A stretch of 64,000 bases of DNA, taken from Sarcophilus harrisii (taxonomy: Eukaryota; Chordata; Mammalia; Dasyuromorphia; Dasyuridae). Under the pieces are notes generated by a model, which saw nothing but the letters and a program-made list of their open reading frames with translations, ran no database searches and was not told the origin of the DNA. Position 1 is the first letter of the stretch; each line of letters starts with the position of its first letter. A program made the position numbers and the translations under genes. Location of the stretch: NCBI RefSeq assembly GCF_902635505.1, contig NC_045426.1, positions 593,402,818 through 593,466,817 of the forward strand. The letters run 5' to 3'. Shown here piece after piece: positions 1 through 11,656 of this stretch.

Positions 1-170
1 CAGATTCTAATGATAAAAGCACAACCAAAACATTTTGTAACCTCAAAAACCTTATATTCTATATGGAGAGATAAGATGCATAGCCCATACAACATTCACT
101 GAAGGAAACTAGGCAAGAGGAAGCAGTATGACAGTGAAAAGTGTGTGGAATTTGGGGTGTTTTTCCTCTA

Positions 171-426
171 TTGGCAACTAGGTGGCACAGTGGATAGAGT
201 GCTAGCCAGAGTCAGGAAAACTCATCTTCCTCAGTTCAAATTTGGCGGCAGACACTTACTAGCTGTATGATCCTAGGTTTACGCTTAACCCTGTCTGGCT
301 CAGTTTCCTCATCTGTAAAATAAATGACAGAAGGAAATGGCAACTGTCTCCAGTATCTTTGCCAAGAAAATCCTAAATGGGTCACAAAGAATCAGACATG
401 AGAGAAAATGATTGAAACAACAAAGA
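171..426 (+). mobile_element. tRNA-headed marsupial SINE
   Basis: The head GGCAACTAGGTGGCACAGTGG is followed by the typical body (AGTCAGGAAAACTCATCTTC, CAGTTTCCTCATCTGTAAAA). The 3' part ends CACAAAGAATCAGACATGAG and an AACAACAA tail. It is a near full-length, mildly diverged Mar1/WSINE-type copy. Confidence 0.8.
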
Positions 427-800
427 TATCTTAAGCTGAGTACTTTGACAATTATCTCTGCTAATCTTTGTTTAGACAGTACCAACTATCTAAAATTATC
501 TACTTTGTAATACTGACAGGTGGCATTGTGGAAGACTCAGATACTTTCTGTTCTTTTCTCCTTTTTGGAAGGCAATTAGGAATTAGAATTAGATTTTGTC
601 ACCTAGGCTTCACCTGTCTACACCCTTCTCCCCTTCCTTTTTCATACAGAGTCTGGAGACTTCAACGAATCACATTCCTCTTATAATAGCACACTTTTAG
701 ACAGGAAGCAATGTAATGGCCCTTAGATTGCTTTCTCTCCTATTTAATGGACTTTATAATAAATAAAACATCACATATAATCACAATAGCTCAAAATTTC
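427..800. other. No gene or clear repeat seen
   Basis: AT-rich sequence. The only ORF is short and lacks any recognisable motif. Confidence 0.5.
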
Positions 801-1005
801 CAGTTAGGCAGCACTATATAGTGAATAAAATGCTTGAGTTGAAATCATGAAGATTTCTCAGGTTCTGCCTCTGACATTTAATACTTGGATAAATCATTTA
901 ACCTCTTGGCATTTGTCTTTTGTCTGCAAAAAGAGAGACCTATAAAAAGTAGAAATCCAATGACCTCTAAAATCCCTTCTAGCTCTAAATATCTAATACT
1001 ATGAA
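801..1005 (+). mobile_element. MIR/CORE-type SINE, old
   Basis: The sequence runs from a degenerate head (CAGTTAGGCAGCACTATATAG) through CTCAGGTTCTGCCTCTGAC to CCCTTCTAGCTCTAAATATC, matching the order of MIR/THER-type SINEs. Confidence 0.6.
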
Positions 1006-1014
1006 CCACATTTA

Positions 1015-1235
1015 AGAGGCAGAGAGGTAACACGGTGTACTGGAAAGAATGCTATATCTGCAATAAGAACATCTGGATTAGGATCCCATCTCACACTCTT
1101 GCTAGTTTAAGGACTCTGAATTAGTCATTTAATCCCTTTGAACTTCAACTTCTAAATCTATTTAATAAGGTTAGTGGTAATACCGTACCTCATCTACATG
1201 ATTGGTGTGAGAGAGTACTATGTGAACCATAACAT
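1015..1235 (+). mobile_element. MIR/CORE-type SINE, old
   Basis: The features are AGAGAGGTAACACGGTGTAC, then a GGATCCCATCTCACACTC core and a degenerate CTCATCTACATGATTGGTGTG 3' part. It is strongly diverged. Confidence 0.55.
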
Positions 1236-1937
1236 TTTGGGTAAATGCCAATTTTTATTAACATATCTTTTGAGTTTGCATCAGAACCTTCACTCATGTC
1301 CACCTTGTCTAGTTAATCTTTCAGAATATCCTTGTATAACTTGAAAGAGTCCAAAGTGATTAAGCCTTTCATTGTCTAACAAACAATGCTTGAAAAATAG
1401 GAATATCTCTCAGCAATGAGAGAGCATGGTGATTTTTTTTCTAATTGGCTTATAAACTACATTCTCTTCACATTCTTAACAAAAATTTGAGTAGAAGGAA
1501 ACTGAAGACACTGATACTTTAACAAACCCTTGAAAATCAAAATATCTATTTGTTTTCATTCTGAAGATTTTGGACTTAATTAAACTTGTTTCTAGAGGTC
1601 TATATTTTTTCCAGTAACTTGTGGGGGAAACAGTATGTAATATTTCTCTCAAAACCAAGAACAGAATAATTATAGATTCATATATTCATTTTAGGTCTAC
1701 TTCCTTATTTGCTCAAAAAAGTTAAATATTTTGCCCACTCATTCTTTCAAAATTAAATCTCCTATCTTGAACATGGAAGAATCTATTGGTGTGTGTATAT
1801 AAGGACTTTTTCATGTTGAAATAATTCTTGGCTAGAAACCACAGCTTAAAGAATTAGCCCAAGGAAACAAAGAAACTATGGCTGCAGCCAAAGACAAAAA
1901 TATATATTTTAATTTTGCTTTTCTATTCTTAGAAGTA
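1236..1937. other. No gene seen
   Basis: AT-rich sequence without coding ORFs or a repeat I can name. Confidence 0.5.
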
Positions 1938-2044
1938 TTGCTTTCTTTTCTTTCCTTTCTTCCTCTTTCCTTCCTTCCTTCCCTCCTCTCCTCCTCCCCT
2001 CCTCCCTTCTCTCCTTCCTCCCTCCCTCCCTCTTTCCATTATTC

Positions 2045-2130
<86 letters not shown>

Positions 2131-2199
2131 CCTCCCTCCTTCCCTCCTTCCCTCCTTCCCTCCCTTCCTCCTTCCCTCCTTTCCTTCCTTCCTTCCTTC
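1938..2199. repeat. Long polypyrimidine tract: (CCTT)n, (TTTC)n, (TC)n, (CCCT)n
   Basis: About 260 bases of nearly pure C/T on the plus strand. Blocks are CCTT/CTCC, then TTTC x about 10 (2047-2085), TC x about 20 (to about 2127), then CCCTCC and CCTT. Both apparent ORFs here (Ser/Pro/Leu on one strand, Arg/Glu/Gly on the other) are products of the repeat. Confidence 0.95.
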
Positions 2200-3215
2200 A
2201 TTTTTTGGTCATGATTTGTGGTCAAGGTGCTGCTATTTTTTGCTTTAAAGCATGGTCTGTTTAAACGAGTTTAGAACTGAGTATGGTTTCCATAGCAACT
2301 GTAACTGTCTCTCTTTGCACATGCTGCATTTGGTATTAGTTGACAATAATAATTATAGACCACTGTAAGATAAAACATTTGTTGCAGGGTGGAGACATGT
2401 ATAAAGACAGGGTTTCTAGAAAACTAGCCTAGAGAACCTGAAGTGGCTCATCAAACCAGACTTGATTGTCTTATTAGAAAGCTGATAAAGAATGTTGGTA
2501 CACATGCAAGATGAATCTGTGGATGTAGGCTATTGTTGGAATCAATCAAGAACATCTCCTCCCCCACACTTTTCCTCCAGACTTTTATTATTTTTTAGCC
2601 CGAATTTTCCAGGTATCTTTTTCCATTTTTTTATTTCACTATGTCTTTGAAGACTGTGAGTTTTACTTAATTGGATTGTTGCCTACTTAAAAATGTATGC
2701 CATTTGGTATTATGAGACAAAATACATTAGAAAGTACACATAAATTTAAACTATATTTTTGCATCAAAGAAATAGCCCTATAGCAATTCTTTTCTTCCCA
2801 AGACCTAATTTCTCTTTTGAAGAATGGCTGTTACATCTATAAGATATGTTCTTTTAGTAGTCTTAGTAGTCAGTTATAGAACAAGACAGAAATAACATAA
2901 ATTTTAAATATCTTTTGTCCTGTTACTATAGGTTTGTAGCACATTTTATTAATGAAAGCTATATATGCTAATATACACTGGTGATCCTACATCTGGAATG
3001 AACAGATGTTTCCTAAATAAACATGAAAGTATGTTTCATTGCTTTAGGCTTAGGAATATTATCTTCTAGAAATAACACCACACTAAGTAGCATGTCAGCT
3101 ATACTTCTAGCTCAGAAATGGAGGGGACAGAAATATATTATTTTGTTCGATCTTACTTGGATATCATATTTATCATGCTACTCTCTACCACAACAATATA
3201 CAGTGTCTTCTATTT
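2200..3215. other. No gene seen
   Basis: AT-rich sequence. Nothing coding and no repeat family recognised. Confidence 0.5.
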
Positions 3216-3219
3216 CTTG

Positions 3220-3430
3220 GTTAAAGGATTATGAATTTAGAGTTGAGAAGGACCTTTGAGATGATCTAGCCTAATTTCCCCACCTCATTTTATAGTCAAA
3301 GAACTGAAGCTCAGAGATATTAAATGACTTTCTGGAGTCACAAAGGTGAGGGCCTAGCTGAAATTCCAACCCAAGTCCTCTGACTCCAAATTCCACACAC
3401 TTTTCATCTATCACACTGCTTCCTCTACCT
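3220..3430 (-). mobile_element. MIR-like SINE, antisense
   Basis: On the plus strand it reads GAAGGACCTTTGAGATGATC, CTCATTTTATAGTCAAAGAA, CTGAAGCTCAGAGATATTAA and TGACTCCAAATTCC, the reverse-orientation pattern of MIR. Confidence 0.65.
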
Positions 3431-3474
3431 TGTTTCTTTCCAAAGATGTTGTACAGGTTTTACATTATTATCCT

Positions 3475-3580
3475 ACATAGAATGTAAGTTTTTTGAGGTC
3501 ATGAAATATTCTGGATTTGTTTTTATACTTAAATCTGACACAAAGTAAGATTCTTAATAAAATTTTGTTGATTAATTGGA
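3475..3580 (+). mobile_element. L2/MIR 3' tail
   Basis: The sequence GAATGTAAGTTTTTTGAGG ... GACACAAAGTAAGATTCTTAATAAA resembles the shared L2/MIR 3' end. Confidence 0.55.
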
Positions 3581-3624
3581 TTTAATGATCCTAAATTAGC
3601 TGGTCCTAAATTACCTGACCTTTT

Positions 3625-3957
3625 GTGCTAGATTACAAGATTAAAGATATCTCCCTTTCACATGAATGTACCAACCTTGTTACCTCTGTTAAGAAGTTAG
3701 TTCAACCTCAAACAGTGATGTCCGTTTTCAAACTCAGCTTCCAAGCATTTCAACTCTACTTCAGAGAGCATTCCATTAGACTAGTTTTATTATTCAAATG
3801 CCAAATGGCATTTGCCATTTGCCAAAAAGACTATTTTATGGAGAACTCACACACGCCAAGTACTCATAAGGGGGTCAGAAAAAGTGATACAAAAACACTC
3901 AACATATCTCAAAGTTTAGAATCAATTGTATGTCATAGGAGAAACTGGCACAGGATC
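3625..3957 (+). mobile_element. Non-L1 LINE fragment, 5' of the LTR insertion
   Basis: This is the C-terminal coding region of a LINE that also occurs, on the other strand, at 57.7-58.6 kb. Both decode to similar peptides (KDYFMENSHTP..HKGVRK here; KDYYTENSH..HIGVRR there). The element continues at 4481 after an inserted LTR. I cannot fix the clade (RTE- or CR1-like). Confidence 0.6.
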
Positions 3958-4480
3958 TGTTAGGATTCTTACAAGGTGTTAAGTAAGTGGAATTGAGGAG
4001 ACAGTGATTAAATCTAGTTTAGCATTAATTTAATCCTACAACAAATAATGGTTTCCTAGTGATATAATGATTGATGTATACTCAGTGTACAGCATATAAG
4101 CAAGAAGCTCTCAGGGCCAGACACAGAAGCCCACTAGAAGCTCTCTAAAGGAGGAGACAGATTCATTCCATCTTCCACCTTTGTGCTGGCTGGAGACTGA
4201 AGCACAACCTTTGGATTCAGAGGGAGCTAGAGGCAGAAGCTGGAAGAGGCAAAGGAATAGCAGCAGGAGCTCTTGGAACTAAGGAGAGAAATAGGCCTCT
4301 AAGAAAGGTAACTGGGCCCAGGAGAAGAGACAAGACTTGGAAAGTGACAATAAAGGATTTGTACTTTAATACCAGGCTGCATTTGGGATGGTTACACTGG
4401 ACTGAAATGAAGGCTGCTCCCAGAAGCCCCTCAAGAAATCTGCTCCCAGAGAACATTATAATTTAGAGGATAATATTACA
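3958..4480 (+). mobile_element. Solo LTR of an ERV (here called LTR-A)
   Basis: It starts TGTTAGGATTCTTACAAGG and ends AATATTACA. It carries a TATAAGCAAG-like promoter region and an AATAAAGG signal at about 4350. It is flanked by GGATC and GGATT as a 5-base target duplication and sits inside a LINE. Related LTRs lie at 52.2-53.6, 56.4-56.9 and 59.2-59.7 kb. It is an old fossil with no coding content. Confidence 0.75.
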
Positions 4481-4745
4481 GGATTGCCAAGCATGGCATG
4501 CCCTCATCAGAGAAGGTGGTTGTGCTCTATGAGCAAAGCAGAATTGAATTAGCTCAGAAAAAACAAGAGATGATCAAAGTTAGAGAAGCCATTGCAAATG
4601 TTCTTAGGGACTATTTGTGTCTGACCTATGGCAGGGCCTTCTGAGCTTATGTTGGTCAGATCTACCACATTTAGGCAGCCTGTAGCTTGACTTTAATATA
4701 GTGATACCATTTTGGTCCTCTTTGAAAATGAGGGACAAAAACCAA
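4481..4745 (+). mobile_element. Non-L1 LINE fragment, 3' end
   Basis: It resumes the LINE at GCCAAGCATGGCATGCCC. It then shows CTATGAGCAAAGCAGAATTG and a decayed C-terminal zinc-finger-like stretch (CLTYGRAF, second Cys changed to Tyr, followed by a stop), and ends at TTGGTCCTCTTTGAAAATGA. Confidence 0.6.
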
Positions 4746-5032
4746 CTTTTGCTAAGCAACTCTATCCTACTGGAATACTCCTTGATCAGGTATCTAATTT
4801 CTAAATAATACAATGGTCAAATCCTACTTTTTGCACTTAGCTTTTGTCTATTGATAGAAGTACTTTTAAATAGAATAGAATAACTTAGGAGATAGTAGAC
4901 TCCAGTCATTTCTTTTTCAGGCTTAGGTTAGAGTAGAAACCTTCTAAGTTTCTTTTTAACTATGAGTCTTTCAACTTTGAGATGCTGTAATACTACTGCC
5001 CATGCTGAACCTTTCTGTTTCTGAACAATTAT

Positions 5033-5295
5033 TTATATTATTTTTGTTCAGTCATGTCAGCCATGTACAACTCTTCATGACCCCATTTGGGACTTTATTG
5101 GCAAAGATAATAGAATGATTTGCTATTTAATATTCCAGATCATTTTACAGATGAGGAAACTGAGGTAAAAAGGGTTAAATGATTTGTCCTGTGTCACACA
5201 GGAAGTAAGTATATGAGACCAAATTTGATTTCATGAATAGTTTTCTTCGTCTTCAGGCCTAGCCCTCTATCCACTGTGCCACCTAGCTCTCCTAG
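5033..5295 (-). mobile_element. tRNA-headed SINE, antisense
   Basis: It is the reverse complement of the SINE at 171-426. It begins with the tail side (TTGTTCAGTCATGTCAGCC) and ends with the head (CCACTGTGCCACCTAGCTC). Confidence 0.8.
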
Positions 5296-5387
5296 GATAT
5301 GACTTTAACACTATTTTTATGATATAAAACCAATCATTTTTGTTTAATTTTTTGGCGCTTGGTTGTGTTCTTTTTGTTTCCGTCTGT

Positions 5388-5531
5388 CTGTCTCTCTCAT
5401 TCTCTCTGTCTCTTTCTCTGTCTCCCTCTCTCTATTTCTTTCTCTTTCTCTCTCTCTCTCTCTCGCTCTCGCTCTCGCTCTCTTTCTGTCTCTGTCTCAC
5501 TGTTTCCTCTCTCTGTGTCTCTGTCTCTCAG
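5388..5531. repeat. (TCTCTG/TC)n pyrimidine repeat
   Basis: Imperfect TC, TCTG and TCGC units. The three overlapping Ser/Leu-rich ORFs are artefacts of it. Confidence 0.9.
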
Positions 5532-5808
5532 TAATTTTTTCTCTGAGTAATTTTCTCATGGCCTAAATGTGTCTAAGATAGAATCTGAATTTAGACTTTG
5601 GAGAGCAAGTCTTTACTCATTATGTCTGTTTTCTTATTATTTGTTTAATAGGTTTTCTTATTGATTTTGGATGGTTTAAAACTCTTCAAAATCAGGGATG
5701 ATGCCTTATCCTTTTTAAAAAATTCCTTAAATATTCAGTATACTAGGGAGTCATATAGTAGGCCTTTCATAAATCCTTGTAGTTCTATAGTTTATAAACT
5801 ATGAATAA

Positions 5809-5955
5809 GGGGCAACTAATTAATCCTAGTCCTGAAGTCAGGAGGACCTGAGTTGAAATCTGGCCTCAGACACTTAACATTTTCTAGTTGGGTGACCCTG
5901 GACAAGTCACTTAACCTAATTGCCTTAGTTAAAAAATAAATAAACAAACAAACTA
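5809..5955 (+). mobile_element. tRNA-headed SINE, 5' part
   Basis: GGGGCAACTAATTAATCC, then AGTCAGGAGGACCTGAGTTG and GACCCTGGACAAGTCACTTA, ending in an AAATAAATAAAC tail. Confidence 0.75.
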
Positions 5956-6750
5956 TGACTAAGCAATCAAGTGTTTCCCAGATGATATTTTTCATTTCAA
6001 AATAACTATGACAGGTCACAGTTTTGTCTAAGTTTGAAATATGACAGTATTATAGAGCTCTTATAAGAAACTCAAAAAAATCAATGCTAGGATCTACATC
6101 CTGTAAGATAAAGATATTTAAGCAAATCTTGAGAAGCAACATAAGAAAATTCTTTCAAGTCATTTCCAGACAGCTTATTCCAATTTGCATGAATACACAA
6201 TAATGTTGAGATAGCTTTGTTTTTTTTTTTTTTTTTTTTCAATCATAGGAATTATTTTCTGAGGATAACACACAGACAAACAGGAAGAACTTTTAACTCT
6301 TTAAGGGCATTTCAGTACAGCTCTGAAACTGAAACCTAAATTGGGCTGTGGCAAGTTGACTAAAGCCATGCTACAGACATGTCCCAGACAAATTATAGAT
6401 TGTTCCCTCTTCCCAGGGAATAATTTATGTCAATATGAAGGAATAGAATATTTAACATTTTTTATGTTCAAAGTACAAGATAAAAAGGTCAAACACCATA
6501 AGATTAGTAATTTCACAAATTTGCATAAATACTGCTACTGTGGACCTTGTCAGAAAACAATATTTTTTCCACAAGAGCCATTTTTCCCTGCTCAGAAGAG
6601 TATTTGTACAAACACATAATATTCTCACAGATGATTCTTTTTGCTTTGTTAGTGAAAAAAATCATATCTTTAAGTTTTCCTCTTTATCTGAGTCAGGGGC
6701 TGATCAAATTTTATGTGTCTAAGCAATAATGCCTTTGACTTGTTTTTAAA
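5956..6750. other. No gene seen; T homopolymer at about 6219-6239
   Basis: AT-rich sequence. Three overlapping ORFs near 6540-6730 are in different frames and show no family signature. Confidence 0.5.
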
Positions 6751-6754
6751 AGTC

Positions 6755-7080
6755 AACAAGTAACAAGCATTTTGTAAGCACTCACTCTGGGACAAGTATT
6801 ATGTACATTGGGGATACAAATAGAAGCAAAAGAAAGAATTCATGCCCTTGGAGTACTTGTAAATGTAAAGGGAAAGACACATGTAAAAAGGAATAGAAAT
6901 GCAGAGAAAACTGAAGGCCTTGAAAAACAAGGTTACAAAACAGCTCAGTGTGAGAAAGCTGTTGGAACATGGTAGACAAAAATGAGAAGAGGAGTTGAGA
7001 AGAAGAGCAGGAGCAGAGAGGAATAAAATGAGCATGTGTGGCCTGTTCTTAAAAATGGAAATTCCAGAGAATGACAACCA
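6755..7080 (-). mobile_element. L2-type fragment, antisense (3' end)
   Basis: AAGCACTCACTCTGGGACAAG ... GGGGATACAAATAGAAGCAA ... CATGCCCTTGGAGTACTTG follows the reverse complement of the L2 3' end seen repeatedly in this window. Confidence 0.5.
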
Positions 7081-7720
7081 ACTAAGGGATCTTCCATTAT
7101 ATAAAACCTATAGAGGTCGGGAAATCACAAACTAATTGGAAGGTAGCAAATCAGGAAGTTCTTGACTCATAAGAAATGATTATTTTTCTCTTGTGTTTAA
7201 TAATTACTTATTGAATTAGGGCCAAGTTTTCTCCCTTTCTACTTTTTCATCTCAAAATCAACCTGTGTGGAAAATCTTACTTTAAAACTTATCCTACAAT
7301 GAAAGCTAAGATTAATCAGACAGTAAAGAAATTCTAAGTTTAGGTGAATGGGTGGATTCTGGATCCTTGTATTTTCTCAGACAGATCTGGGAAAATATGA
7401 ATTGCCTGTCTAGGCAGTGATATGGATATTGATAAATATCTTTGACCAATATTCAGCCACTCATGTATTTCAAGATCCTCATTGGAATAAGCCCAACTCT
7501 CTCATAATGTTCATTCTCTTATTATTTGTTAAATAGTAAGAGTTGATTTCTACCCTCAGGTGCACCCCATTTTCAAAAGACTTTACAAATATCAAAGGTT
7601 TGACAGGCTCTCTTTGTGATGGTTGAGGGGATAGGGAGCCTATTTTGTTGACTGCTTTCTAGAAATAGTCAATAAAAATGGTTATAATTGCCCAGAAACT
7701 CTGTCTCAGAAATTTTCAGT
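7081..7720. other. No gene seen
   Basis: AT-rich sequence without a recognised repeat or coding signal. Confidence 0.5.
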
Positions 7721-7723
7721 ATC

Positions 7724-7985
7724 ACATGTTGTTATTATTGCTTCTTCCTTTCAGTAGACCCAACTCTTAATGACTTCATATGGAGTTTTCCTGGCAAAGA
7801 TATTAGAGCGGTTAGCCATTTCCTTCTCCAATCCCTTTTACAACTGAAGAACTAGGACAAAAAGGCTGAAATGACTTGTGTAGAGTCACATAGCTAGTGT
7901 CTGGGACTTGATTTGAACACAAGATGAGTACTCTTGATTGCAGGCCCCACACTCTACCCATTGTACCACCTAGCTGCCCCAAATA
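7724..7985 (-). mobile_element. tRNA-headed SINE, antisense
   Basis: Tail side TGTTGTTATTATTG and CAACTCTTAATGACTTCATA, ending with the head complement TTGTACCACCTAGCTGCCCC. It is full length. Confidence 0.8.
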
Positions 7986-8299
7986 CAATGAACACATCCA
8001 TGTTTAAAACTGCCTCTGTCTAGTATTCTTTCTCTAGACATAAATTTGGTTAAAAAGAACAATTAACATTTGGAGGGATAGGTGGAGAAATACCTAAGAA
8101 TATAGGTTGCATACCCTGTGCTGCCCAGGTGATACATAGTCAATATTTTCATGTATCTTATTCAGAATTAAAGAAGATGCATTAAGGGCATATCTGAACC
8201 AGCATTTCAAAATTATTTTAGTAGATACATTGTGCAGGGTAATAAATTTTTTGAAGAATTATTCAGAAGATTAAATAATATGAAGGTTTGCAAGTGTTG

Positions 8300-8500
8300 T
8301 GTTGTGTCAGAATATAAAAAAAGATACTTCATTGCTTCCCTGTTGTCTCTAAAATATAAAATGCTATGGTAATAAAAGACACATACAACCTAGCTCCAAC
8401 CTATTTTGCTAGACACACTCCCTCCTCATCCCATCTCCCCAAATCCCTGGCTTGCTAGAGAAGCAAAAGTATCAGTTCCTACGTGAAGGCTTTCCTGATC
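8300..8500 (+). mobile_element. L2 fragment (3' region)
   Basis: CTTCATTGCTTCCCTGTTGTC ... CAACCTAGCTCCAACCTATT ... TCCTACGTGAAGGCTTTCC follows the L2 3' region in sense orientation. It likely continues at 8716. Confidence 0.65.
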
Positions 8501-8715
8501 ATCATAGTTATATAAATATTTTAGAGAAAGCAAGGACATATGAAGTATGTATGCATATATGTTTGTGTGTGTGTATTTGAATGTAGCAATATAATATAGG
8601 TTGTAACATACAGAAACCAAACAGTTTCTACTCTCAGGAAACTTATATTTTGCTGTTGGGAAACATCATGAACATTGATTAGTATATATGTACATATAAT
8701 AAAATATATACATAT

Positions 8716-8815
8716 ATTGTCCTTAAGGGCAGGCAATTTTGTTTTTGCCTTCATAGCACCAGTATTTTGCACATAAATAGCATTTAATAAATGCCTATCT
8801 AAATGGATTAAAATA
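8716..8815 (+). mobile_element. L2 3' tail
   Basis: TCCTTAAGGGCAGGCAATTT ... GCACATAAATAGCATTTAAT is the sense L2 end. The 8520-8715 gap is AT-rich with short TATG/TGTG runs. Confidence 0.65.
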
Positions 8816-8819
8816 AAAG

Positions 8820-9730
8820 TTTATTTATTGCCAGAGTTGTTAAGTAAAAGTATATTAAACATTCCCTATGTGCCAACTACTGTAATAATGGCAAGGAATT
8901 CTAGGAAAGAATCTTTTCTCTCAAGGAGCACAAACTCTAATGGGGGAGATGACATAAATTAATATGTGCCAATAATATATACACAAGATTAATTGGAGAT
9001 GATGGGGGGGTTACTAGTATTAAGGGGAACCAAGAAAGGTTTCCTGTAGAATATAAGATTTTAGCTAAAAGTTGAAGGAAGCCACAAAAGCCAGGAAGAA
9101 GAGAATAGGAAAGAGAGAATTTCAGATGTGGGGAGCAACCAGTGGCAATGTCATGGATTCAGGAGATGAAATGCCTTGTGTGAGGAAGAGCAAAGAAGCC
9201 AAATTCGGTGTATTGCCAAAGTCAAGGACGAAAGTAAGGTATAAGAAACCTTTAAAGGTAAAAAAAGGGGCCAAGTTATGAAGGACTTTAAAAGCCAAAA
9301 AGAAGATTTTATATTTGTTTCTGCAAACAATAGGGAGCCACTGGAAATATATGAGCAGAGGGGATGATGTGGTCAGACTTGTACTTTAGAAAGATCAATT
9401 TGACAGCTAAAGGATAATGTCAGGAAGGATATACTGATTGGCATGGGGACAGGCAGGGAGACTAACCACAAGGCTATTACAATAAACCAGGTGTTAAGTG
9501 ATGAGGGCCTGCATCAGATTAGTAAAAGTGTAGGAGGACAAAAGGAGAGAGTTAGGAAGGGGGTGATATTGGAGAGGGAAGATAATTAGTTCAGTTTGGG
9601 CATGTTAAACTCGAAACGTCCATAGAACTTCATGTTTGAGATGTCCAATAGTCAACTGGTGATGTAAGAGTGGAGATCAAGAGAAATCATTTTATTTTTC
9701 TTCTTTTCTTCAATTGGCTATATAAATAAA
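8820..9730 (-). mobile_element. L2 LINE, antisense
   Basis: The reverse complement of an L2 3' half. On the plus strand it shows CCCTATGTGCCAACTACTG, GATTTTAGCTAAAAGTTGAAG, GGGAGCCACTGGAAATATATG, GGCTATTACAATAAACCAGG and GAGATGTCCAATAGTCAACTG. The ORF at 9072-9281 is a by-product. Confidence 0.7.
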
Positions 9731-11329
9731 CCTGAGAATCATCTTCTCAGATGCAGAATACCCCATTAAAGCTTCAAAATATGATATCTATATTTTCTCA
9801 TTGTTATGTCTATGTTCTGAGTATAACATTGGTTCCTTTTTGTTGTAATTAATATAAATTTTAGTTTATATTATACAAGCACAAATTCTTAATATAAAGG
9901 CTTAGGATATAGAAAAATAACCCAGAAAACAAACCTAAATATGAAAAATGTGTCATTCATATTACAAATTCTCCTTGCTAGTTTAAAACAAGTATTATTT
10001 AAAATTTATTTATTTAAAACATAATATTTTCTTAATAAGGATAATAAATTATTATGGTGCCAGCTCTTCAGAAATTACCATATTCTTAAGAAGCAAGTAT
10101 ATATTCATCCTGGGTTTGAATTTATTCCTTGGGTTCAGGATTAATAAATAGGTATGGCACTTACCATAAAATCTCCATAGATCTCATTTACTTCAGCATG
10201 GCATTGTGGTTAGAGAGGACCTAGGTTTATGTTCCATCTCTAACCATACTGCTTTTGTGACACAGAGCAAATAACTTAATTTCTCAGTGTTCTAGGCAAT
10301 AATAAATTGTAGAGAAGGTGACTGCATTCTTCCTCAGCTGGGAGTTCTCTGTCTATTGATGAAATGATAGTTGCATCCCTGTACTTATGACAATGCATTT
10401 CATTTTATTGATTTTTCTGCCTATTAACTTGATAGTGTTGGACAATAATGCTATAATAAGACAGACCTAGTATTGTTAGTTCTCAAAGCAGATGATTGAT
10501 TTTTCTTGCCTTTCAATCAGTTTCAAAACTTTAATTGAAAATTTATTGGGACAATGAAAGAAATATAAAGAATATAATTGAATAAAAAATGATTACTAAG
10601 TCTATTGATATTAGCCAAATATACTATTTTCATTGATTGAAATATGGTCATTTAATAATCAAAATTCTGAATTTGCAATTTGTTCATGATGTAATACCCA
10701 ATATTTATGGAATCAAAGACAAAATCAAAGATATCCATAGTTAACCAATCACTACTAGAGTTTAAAATCTATCTGGGAAACCATTAAGCAAACTGCCTTG
10801 GTAATTATATTACTCTTAGTAAACCCACGGAGTTACAGTATCAATTGTCTAGTATGAAAGTATTCTATTTCTTAAGGTGGCAAAACTGTCAACTGAACAC
10901 TCATACTGCATTGTAAGTAGTCTGAATTCTACATACCTCCCTTATATCATTGTTTCTTTCCTTTATCTCCAACCTCCAAGTAAGGATGATATATTAAAAT
11001 AACCATCCAGAGTCATTTGCTCTTATCATTTGATAATTATATTAATAATTTAATTGGAGCATTTTATGAGAATGAAGTAAAACTCTGTGTCAATTTGTGA
11101 ATAGAAAACCAACTTTTTTTTGGTTCAAAGTTAATTGGTTCATTTAGGTATTGAGTCCATGAATGTGCCCATGTTAGCAACAGTCAAGAGACTAATGAGA
11201 AAAGCAACCATATAATTTCTTCCTAGGGTAATACAATTGAGAAGAAAAAAATCTACATAGTTGTAAACTTTTGAAAATTTTTTTAATTATCATTCCTTTA
11301 TAAATTGAGTTTGGAGGCATAATCACTTC
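9731..11329. other. 3' flank of KCNV1, no gene seen
   Basis: Very AT-rich sequence with no repeat I recognise. It could hold longer KCNV1 3' UTR forms or conserved non-coding DNA, but neither is testable by eye. Confidence 0.5.
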
Positions 11330-11656
11330 CTTAATGCTCCCCATGTCATAGTTTTATTACTGCACATATTTAGAAACCTGCCACACATTTGTCACTGGAG
11401 AGATTTCATTTTGATGTATCAATTGCTTTGGTTGTTTTGAGATCCAAAAATGAAAAATAGCTTTAGTGTCACCTTGAATATTTCTGTTTGTCTTTTAGGA
11501 TATAAAATATTCTGATACATCAAGGAAACAAGTTGGAAAAATTAAAACAGTAAATGCTACAAGATAATCATCTTAACATTTGCAGACATGTACATCAATG
11601 TTTCATTAACCTTGCCAATTACATACAAGCTTTTTGAAAATATACTGAAAGTAGAT
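11330..11656 (-). other. KCNV1: KCNV1 proximal 3' UTR (inferred extent)
   Basis: AT-rich non-coding sequence follows the KCNV1 stop. The first AATAAA on the gene strand lies at 11358-11353 (TTTATT on the plus strand), so a short 3' UTR of about 330 bases is plausible. Longer forms using later AATAAA motifs, such as one near 10393, cannot be excluded. The cleavage site is inferred. Confidence 0.45.
11353..11358 (-). terminator. KCNV1: Candidate poly(A) signal AATAAA of KCNV1
   Basis: This is an exact AATAAA hexamer on the gene strand, about 300 bases after the stop codon, and the nearest canonical signal. The motif is common by chance in AT-rich DNA, so its use is unproven. Confidence 0.4.

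Noticed and set aside
171-250. tRNA gene at SINE heads
   Set aside because: Degenerate A/B-box-like heads joined to SINE bodies; no cloverleaf or anticodon arm supportable.
1878-2264. Long ORFs on both strands (Ser/Pro/Leu-rich and Arg/Glu/Gly-rich)
   Set aside because: Produced by the pyrimidine tract; no protein family or start context.
4217-4456. 79-codon ORF in a solo LTR
   Set aside because: LTR sequence; antisense to its own promoter/R region and without a match to any protein.
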